Shown here: one piece after another, positions 43,096-47,650 of the stretch
Layout: each line of letters starts with the position of its first letter
Position numbering within the stretch: position 1 is the stretch's first letter
Origin: Alphaproteobacteria bacterium
Lineage (GTDB): Bacteria > Pseudomonadota > Alphaproteobacteria > Bin95
Assembly: GCA_022825195.1 (NCBI GenBank)
Contig: JAJDYL010000126.1
Location: forward strand, 1 to 47,650
DNA: 47,650 nucleotides
Reading direction: 5' to 3'
The notes under the pieces: model-generated
Seen by the model: only the letters and a program-made list of their open reading frames with translations
Told to the model about the DNA's origin: nothing
The model's database searches: none
Program-made: the position numbers and the translations under genes

Positions 43096-44450
43096 GTTTC
43101 GCCGCCCTCAGGGAGCGCTTCGGCGCGCGGTTCAGCACCTCGGAGGCCGTGCGCGGGCATCACGGCAAGGATGCGACCTTTCACGAGGCCCATCCGCCGG
43201 ACGCCGTGGTGTTCCCGGAGACGGTGGAAGAGGTGCGGGCAATCGTCCGCGCCTGTCACGGGTCGGGGACACCGATAGTCCCGTTCGGCGCGGGCACTTC
43301 GCTGGAAGGGCATATCGGCGCGCTCGACGGCGGCGTGACCGTGGACCTGACCGGCCTCGACCGCATCCGCGCGATCCATGAAGAGGACATGACCTGCTTC
43401 ATCGAGCCGGGCGTCACGCGCAAGCGGCTCAACGAGGAGCTGCGGGCAACCGGCCTGTTCTTTCCCATCGATCCCGGCGCCGACGCTTCGCTCGGCGGCA
43501 TGGTGGCGACCGGAGCGTCCGGAACCAACGCGGTGCGCTACGGCACCATGCGCGAGAACGTGCTGGGCCTGGAGGTGGTGCTGCCGGACGGACGCCTGAT
43601 CCAGACCGGGACGCGCGCGCGCAAATCCTCCGCAGGCTACGACCTCACCCGCCTCTATATCGGCTCCGAAGGCACGCTCGGCATCGTCACCGGCATCCAT
43701 CTCCGCCTCTACGGCATCCCGGAGAGCATCGCGTCGGCGGTCTGCGCCTTCCCGTCGGTGGACGCCGCCGTGGACGCCGTCATCATGACGATCCAGTCCG
43801 GCATCCCGGTCGCGCGGATCGAGCTGCTGGACGAAGCGCAGATGAACGCCTGCAACCGCTATTCGAAGCTCGACTATGCGCCCTCGCCGCACATCTTCTT
43901 CGAGTTCCACGGCACACCGGCCGGCGTTGCCGAGCAGGCCGAGGCAACGGGCGCCATCGCGCAGGAATTCGGCGGCTCCGACTTCGCCTGGTCCGCGACC
44001 ACGGAAGAACGCAACCGGCTCTGGCAGGCGCGCCACGACGCCTTCTTCGCCGCCATCGCGCTGCGGCCCGGCTGCGAGGGCTGGCCCACCGATGTCTGCG
44101 TGCCGATCTCGCGCCTGGCGGAGTGCATTGCCGAGACGCGCGCCGACCTCGCTTCCGCGCCCTTCCCGACGCCGATCGTCGGCCATGTGGGCGACGGGAA
44201 CTTCCATGTGATCTTCGTCATCAGGACGGACGATGCCGAGGAGGTCCGGATCGCGACCGAGCTCAACGAGCGCATGGTGCGCCGCGCGCTCGCCATGGGC
44301 GGCACCTGCACGGGCGAGCACGGCGTCGGCTACGGCAAGATGCATTTCCTGGAGGCCGAACATCCCTCGGCGCTGCCCGCAATGCGGGCGATCAAGCGGG
44401 CGCTCGACCCGAAAAACATCATGAACCCGGGAAAGATCGTCCGGCTGTGA
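43092..44450 (+). CDS. FAD-linked oxidase (GlcD / D-lactate dehydrogenase-like)
   Basis: A 452-residue VAO/PCMH-type flavoprotein oxidising a 2-hydroxy acid such as D-lactate or glycolate. The FAD-binding segment is VPFGAGTSLEGHIG (63-76), followed by GADASLGGMVATGASGTNAVRYGTM and the GSEGTLGIVTG loop. The C-terminal cap carries GHVGDGNFHVIF (substrate and metal His), GEHGVGYGK and the terminal DPKNIMNPGKIV. It is coupled at both ends: a four-base overlap with ridA-like upstream and GTGA with the FMN reductase downstream. The RidA partner suggests that an imine or enamine may arise. Confidence 0.94.
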   Translation: MSFAALRERFGARFSTSEAVRGHHGKDATFHEAHPPDAVVFPETVEEVRAIVRACHGSGTPIVPFGAGTSLEGHIGALDGGVTVDLTGLDRIRAIHEEDMTCFIEPGVTRKRLNEELRATGLFFPIDPGADASLGGMVATGASGTNAVRYGTMRENVLGLEVVLPDGRLIQTGTRARKSSAGYDLTRLYIGSEGTLGIVTGIHLRLYGIPESIASAVCAFPSVDAAVDAVIMTIQSGIPVARIELLDEAQMNACNRYSKLDYAPSPHIFFEFHGTPAGVAEQAEATGAIAQEFGGSDFAWSATTEERNRLWQARHDAFFAAIALRPGCEGWPTDVCVPISRLAECIAETRADLASAPFPTPIVGHVGDGNFHVIFVIRTDDAEEVRIATELNERMVRRALAMGGTCTGEHGVGYGKMHFLEAEHPSALPAMRAIKRALDPKNIMNPGKIVRL

Positions 44451-45022
44451 GCCCCCGGCTGCTGGTCTTTGCGGGGTCCGTGCGCCGGGACTCGTTCAAC
44501 GCACGGCTTGCCCGCTTCGCCGCAGGCGAGGCCGGGGACGCCGGTGCGGAAGCGACCCTGCTCGACCTCGGCGATTTCGACCTGCCGCTCTACAATGGCG
44601 ACCTCGAAGCCGAAGAGGGCCTGCCGCCCGGCGCGGTGCGGCTGAAGGCGCTGTTCCTGGCCCATGACGGCTTCCTGATCGCCTCGCCGGAATATAACGG
44701 CTCCCTCTCGCCGCTGCTGAAGAACGCCATCGACTGGGTGTCCCGTCCCGTGGCCGGGCAGCCGCGGCTGGTCTGGTTCACCGGCAAGGTCGCGGGCCTC
44801 ATGGCGGCGTCGCCGGGCGCGCTCGGCGGTCTGCGCGGCCTCGCCCATGTGCGGCAGATCCTCTCCGGCATCGGCGTCGTCGTGGCGCCCGCGCAGCATG
44901 CCATAGCGCAGGCGGGAGCCGCCTTCGACGACCGGGGCGAACTGGCCGAAGAGCCCCACGGCGCGGCGGTCCGGCGCGTCGTCCGGGAGACCGTGCGGCT
45001 CGCCGCAAGGCTGGGCGACTGA
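44447..45022 (+). CDS. NADPH-dependent FMN reductase family protein
   Basis: A 191-residue flavodoxin-like protein. The FMN phosphate-binding loop is FAGSVRRDSFNARLAR at the N-terminus. The isoalloxazine-binding motif SPEYNGSLSPLLKNAIDWVSR lies at about residues 80-100. Members reduce FMN, quinones, azo dyes or chromate. The GTG start overlaps the FAD oxidase stop by four bases, making this the third gene of a tight cluster. It could supply reduced FMN to the luciferase-like monooxygenase elsewhere in the window; that is speculative. Confidence 0.92.
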   Translation: MSPRLLVFAGSVRRDSFNARLARFAAGEAGDAGAEATLLDLGDFDLPLYNGDLEAEEGLPPGAVRLKALFLAHDGFLIASPEYNGSLSPLLKNAIDWVSRPVAGQPRLVWFTGKVAGLMAASPGALGGLRGLAHVRQILSGIGVVVAPAQHAIAQAGAAFDDRGELAEEPHGAAVRRVVRETVRLAARLGD

Positions 45023-45025
45023 CGG

Positions 45026-46837
45026 TTGCCGGTGGCCGGCCCGCCGATCTTCACCCTGCGCGACGCCGAATTCGGGTTCGGCGGCGCGAGCCTGTTCTCC
45101 GGGGTGAGCTTCGGCATCGCGCGCGGCGACCGCGCCTGCCTGATCGGCCGCAACGGTTGCGGCAAGTCCACCCTGATGAAGGTGATCGCCGGCGAACTGG
45201 AACTCGATCTCGGCGAGCGCTATGCCCAGCCCGGCATCCGCGTCGCCTATCTCCACCAGGACCCGCCGGCCGACGCCGGGGCGCTTGTCCGGGACTATGC
45301 AAGCCGGCCTCCGGACGGCGGACCGCCCGCCCCCGACCACGCCGTCGCGGCCATGCTCGACCGGCTCGGCCTCGACCCGGACCGGCGCATGGCGACGCTG
45401 TCAGGGGGCGAGAGCCGGCGGGCCGAACTTGCGCGCGTGCTGGCCGTCGCGCCCGACATCCTGCTGCTGGACGAGCCGACCAACCATCTCGACCTGCCCG
45501 CCATCGAGTGGCTGGAGCGCCTGCTGCGCGGCTATGAGGGCGCGGTCGTCGTCGTCAGCCACGACCGCCGTTTCCTCGCCGGCGCCACCGACCGCATCCT
45601 CTGGCTGGAGCGCGGCCGGCTGCGCCAGACCGGGCGCGGCTTCGCCGCCTTCGAGGAATGGTCGGAAGCGGTGATCGCGGAGGAGTTGCGCCGCCAGGAG
45701 AAGCTCGACCGTCGGATCGCCGAGGAGACGCACTGGCTGCATCGCGGCATCACCGCCCGCAGGAAGCGCAACCAGGGCCGCCTGGCCGCCCTGAACGACA
45801 TGCGCGAACGCCGCGCCGCCATGCTTGGCGTCCCGCAGCGCGCCCGCATCGTACTCGAGGAAAGCGAGATCAGGAGCCGCATGGCGATCGAGGCCGCGAA
45901 TGTCGCCAAGCAGTTCGGCGGCCGCTCCATCGTCGAAAGCTTCAGCACCCGCATCCTGCGCGGCGACCGGATCGGCATATTGGGGCCGAACGGCGCCGGC
46001 AAGACCACCTTGCTGCGCATGCTGATCGGCGATTTGAAGCCCGATTCCGGCAAGGTCCGGCGGTCCGCAACCCTGCAATCGGCCTATTTCGACCAGCGCC
46101 GTGCGGCGCTCGACCTCGACGCCACGCTCAAGCGCACGCTCTGCCCGGAAGGCGGCGATACCGTTTTCGTGCGCGGCCGGCCCCGCCATGTGGTCGGCTA
46201 CCTGAAGGACTTCCTGTTCGATTTCGACCAGGTCGAAAGCCCGGTCGGGTCGCTGTCCGGCGGGGAGCGCAACCGCCTGCTGCTGGCGCGCACGCTGGCG
46301 CGCAAATGCGACCTGCTGGTGCTGGACGAGCCAACCAACGATCTCGACATGGACACGCTCGACCTGCTGACGGACGTGCTGGGCGATTTCGAGGGGACGC
46401 TGATCCTGGTCAGCCATAACCGGGACTTCCTCGACAAGACCGTTGCCAGCGTCATCGCGCTGGAGGGAGACGGGTCGGTGCGCGAATTCGCCGGCGGCTA
46501 CAGCGACTACCGGCGGAACAGGCCGGCCGCCCCGCGCCCGTCCGACCCGAAACCGCGGTCGAAGGCGGCGTCCGTCCGCAGCCCGCGGCCCGCGGCCTCC
46601 AAGCTCGGCTTCCGCGAGCAGCGGCGCTGGGACGAGCTGCCGGGGGAAATGGAGCGTGCGCAGGAACGGGCCGGGAAGCTGGAGCGCATGCTCGCCGATC
46701 CCGGTTTCTACGAGCGGGACCCCGAGCGGTTTGCCCGCGCGGCCGATCTCCTGGACCGGGCGCGGTCGGAATTCGCCGCGCTGGAAGAGGAGTGGCTCGA
46801 ACTCGCCCTCTTGCGCGAAGAGCTCGAAAAGGTCTGA
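45026..46837 (+). CDS. ABC-F family ATPase (Uup-like)
   Basis: A 603-residue soluble protein with two ABC domains and no membrane part. Domain 1 has Walker A GRNGCGKST (near 42), signature LSGGESRR and Walker B LLLDEPTNHLD. A charged linker follows (residues about 215-285). Domain 2 has GPNGAGKTT, LSGGERNR and LVLDEPTNDLD. The C-terminal extension (about 495-603) holds a Pro/Ser/Lys linker and an anti-parallel coiled coil, as in Uup, which binds DNA or ribosomes. The start is a TTG at 45026, three bases after the FMN reductase stop; a GTG six bases further is possible. It lies only 10 bases before rnpB. Confidence 0.93.
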   Translation: MPVAGPPIFTLRDAEFGFGGASLFSGVSFGIARGDRACLIGRNGCGKSTLMKVIAGELELDLGERYAQPGIRVAYLHQDPPADAGALVRDYASRPPDGGPPAPDHAVAAMLDRLGLDPDRRMATLSGGESRRAELARVLAVAPDILLLDEPTNHLDLPAIEWLERLLRGYEGAVVVVSHDRRFLAGATDRILWLERGRLRQTGRGFAAFEEWSEAVIAEELRRQEKLDRRIAEETHWLHRGITARRKRNQGRLAALNDMRERRAAMLGVPQRARIVLEESEIRSRMAIEAANVAKQFGGRSIVESFSTRILRGDRIGILGPNGAGKTTLLRMLIGDLKPDSGKVRRSATLQSAYFDQRRAALDLDATLKRTLCPEGGDTVFVRGRPRHVVGYLKDFLFDFDQVESPVGSLSGGERNRLLLARTLARKCDLLVLDEPTNDLDMDTLDLLTDVLGDFEGTLILVSHNRDFLDKTVASVIALEGDGSVREFAGGYSDYRRNRPAAPRPSDPKPRSKAASVRSPRPAASKLGFREQRRWDELPGEMERAQERAGKLERMLADPGFYERDPERFARAADLLDRARSEFAALEEEWLELALLREELEKV

Positions 46838-46847
46838 ATGGAGCCTC

Positions 46848-47249
46848 GGTTCAGAAGGCCGGACGGCCGCGCCGGGCGCCGCGCCCGGTGAGGAAGGTCC
46901 GGGCTCCACGGAGGAACGGTGCCGGGTAACGCCCGGCGGGGGCGACCCCAGGGAAAGTGCCACAGAAAACAAACCGCCGGCCCGCCGGGCACGCCCTGCC
47001 GGCCGGCAAGGGTGAAACGGGGCGGTAAGAGCGCCCCGCGGCCCCGGCAACGGGGCCGGCAGGGTAAACCCCACCGGGAGCAAGACCGAATAGGAGCGGC
47101 AGGCCGGAGCGTCGCGCTCCGGCCGGCGGCCTCCGCGCCCGCCGCTCGGGTTGGTCGCACGAGGCGTCCGGAGACGGGCGTCCCAGACGAATGGCCGTCG
47201 CCGCCCGGAAACGGGCGGTACAGAACCCGGCCTACAGGCCTTCTGAACC
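46848..47249 (+). ncRNA. rnpB: RNase P RNA, bacterial type A
   Basis: The catalytic RNA of RNase P, which trims tRNA 5' leaders. Helix P1 is visible as a 13-bp pairing of 46848-46860 with 47237-47249. The universal P4 strands are present: gaggaaggtccgggctcc (from 46890) and acagaacccggcctaca (47220-47236). Internal conserved blocks include gggtgaaacggggcggtaagagcgc, split around 47010-47035, and gagcaagaccgaatagg near 47078. Helical arms such as gccggagcg/cgctccggc fit an alphaproteobacterial RNA. It begins 10 bases after the ABC-F stop; a weak promoter-like TTGCGC (46811) lies inside that gene. Confidence 0.96.
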
Positions 47250-47529
47250 GTCCTCTTGCGGCCTTGACCGCCGGTCCGCAACCGGAGCCGGTGAAACCGT
47301 TGCCGGGTTCATTCAGGAACAAAATCTGAAATATAGAACGAATTGCGACTTCAAACCGCAAGCCGACCGAGCGGGAAGGCCGAAAACAGTTTCCCGCAAG
47401 TCGTGAGTTTACCGGCCTTCCCGTATGTCCGGCGCTACACGCAGCGAGACCGTTGCAAACCCCGGACAGTATCGTTCGCAGCTCTCCGGAGCCCGATCCG
47501 ACGGGACGGCTCATACCAAGGGTCACTGT
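47250..47529. other. Region between rnpB and the IS630 end, including a candidate IS end
   Basis: No gene is recognised. An AT-richer patch lies around 47310-47350. An inverted repeat, GGAAGGCCG/CGGCCTTCC, joins 47371-47379 and 47413-47421, and may be a terminator for rnpB. The sequence ctcataccaagggtcactg, just outside the transposase stop (about 47512-47530), is a plausible IS630-family terminal repeat. Confidence 0.45.
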
Positions 47530-47650
47530 TTAGAACCCATTGGCCCATTTTCGTGTACCGATAGAGGCGATCCGTTCTGGCTGTGAAACGAGATTGTTCC
47601 AGGCATTGCAGCAGTGATCGAGGATATCGTCGTAGTTCTGGAAGACGCGG
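47530..47650 (-). mobile_element. IS630-family transposase, C-terminal fragment cut by the window edge
   Basis: Read from the right edge on the minus strand, the frame encodes RVFQNYDDILDHCCNAWNNL, then VSQPERIASIGTRKWANGF and a TAA at 47530-47532. This is the conserved C-terminus of IS630 transposases (NYDxIxDxCCxAWN, PERIxSIGTRxWA). About 40 codons are visible; the rest, including the DDE catalytic core, lies beyond the window. Its base composition is clearly less GC-rich than the chromosomal genes, as expected for an acquired element. Confidence 0.9.

Noticed and set aside
1..47650. CRISPR array, prophage, tRNA or rRNA genes
   Set aside because: No regularly spaced repeats of CRISPR type, no phage structural genes, and no tRNA or rRNA sequence was recognised by eye. 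The only RNA gene seen is rnpB.
1..47650. Many long open frames antisense or out of frame to the listed genes
   Set aside because: They are shadows produced by the high GC content: Arg/Pro/Ala-rich, without family motifs, and fully overlapping genes with clear motifs.

Overview
The window is a very GC-rich bacterial chromosome segment, most likely from an alphaproteobacterium, possibly a Rhodospirillales-like heterotroph. The evidence is the alpha-type RNase P RNA near the right end, long runs of genes coupled by 1-4 base overlaps, frequent GTG/TTG starts, and a gene content dominated by CoA-ester, amino-acid and hydroxy-acid catabolism with a TRAP transporter. The order is a guess. No tRNA, rRNA, prophage or CRISPR array was seen.

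Layout. 0.2-7.9 kb: a small membrane protein, a class III aminotransferase, a luciferase-like monooxygenase with an alpha/beta hydrolase, a zinc alcohol dehydrogenase, and a GNAT/LysE pair. 6.9-11.1 kb (minus): an operon for the E1-alpha, E1-beta and E2 subunits of a 2-oxoacid dehydrogenase plus a proline-racemase-family enzyme. 11.1-12.4 kb: a long non-coding region with a tandem repeat of about 216 bp, each unit headed by three helically phased TGTCATG motifs, plus a REP-like hairpin. 12.4-16.9 kb: an SDR protein, a GST, UppP, a CaiB-type CoA-transferase and an OmpA-family lipoprotein. 17.0-22.7 kb (minus): an acyl-CoA catabolic operon (quinone-reductase-like MDR, acyl-CoA ligase, ketopantoate-reductase-like protein, FadB-type bifunctional enzyme). 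22.7-29.8 kb: a 2-hydroxyacid dehydrogenase, an M20 amidohydrolase, a HAD dehalogenase, a tandem universal stress protein, an esterase, and an exonuclease-CBS-nucleotidyltransferase fusion. 29.9-34.3 kb: an IlvD/Edd dehydratase (with a further copy of the phased motif upstream), a nitroreductase, an MFS exporter broken by an in-frame amber codon, and a tiny membrane protein. 34.4-36.5 kb: a CoA-transferase/CitE-lyase pair. 36.5-38.6 kb (minus): ChrA and a glutaredoxin-DinB gene. 38.7-42.6 kb: an orphan IS630-type HTH protein and a complete TRAP transporter. 42.7-46.8 kb: RidA, an FAD-linked oxidase, an FMN reductase and an ABC-F ATPase. 46.8-47.65 kb: rnpB and the 3' end of an IS630 transposase running off the window.

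The most notable observation is at 37833-38585. A gene with a strong Shine-Dalgarno sequence encodes a glutaredoxin-DinB fusion whose reading frame contains a single UGA exactly where the nucleophilic first Cys of the glutaredoxin CxxC motif belongs (UxxC). A hairpin compatible with a bacterial SECIS lies just downstream. This is either a selenocysteine-containing fusion protein or a very recent nonsense allele. The second notable observation is the 10-bp-phased TGTCATG triplet shared by the E1/E2 operon and the IlvD-type dehydratase, which suggests a shared regulator.
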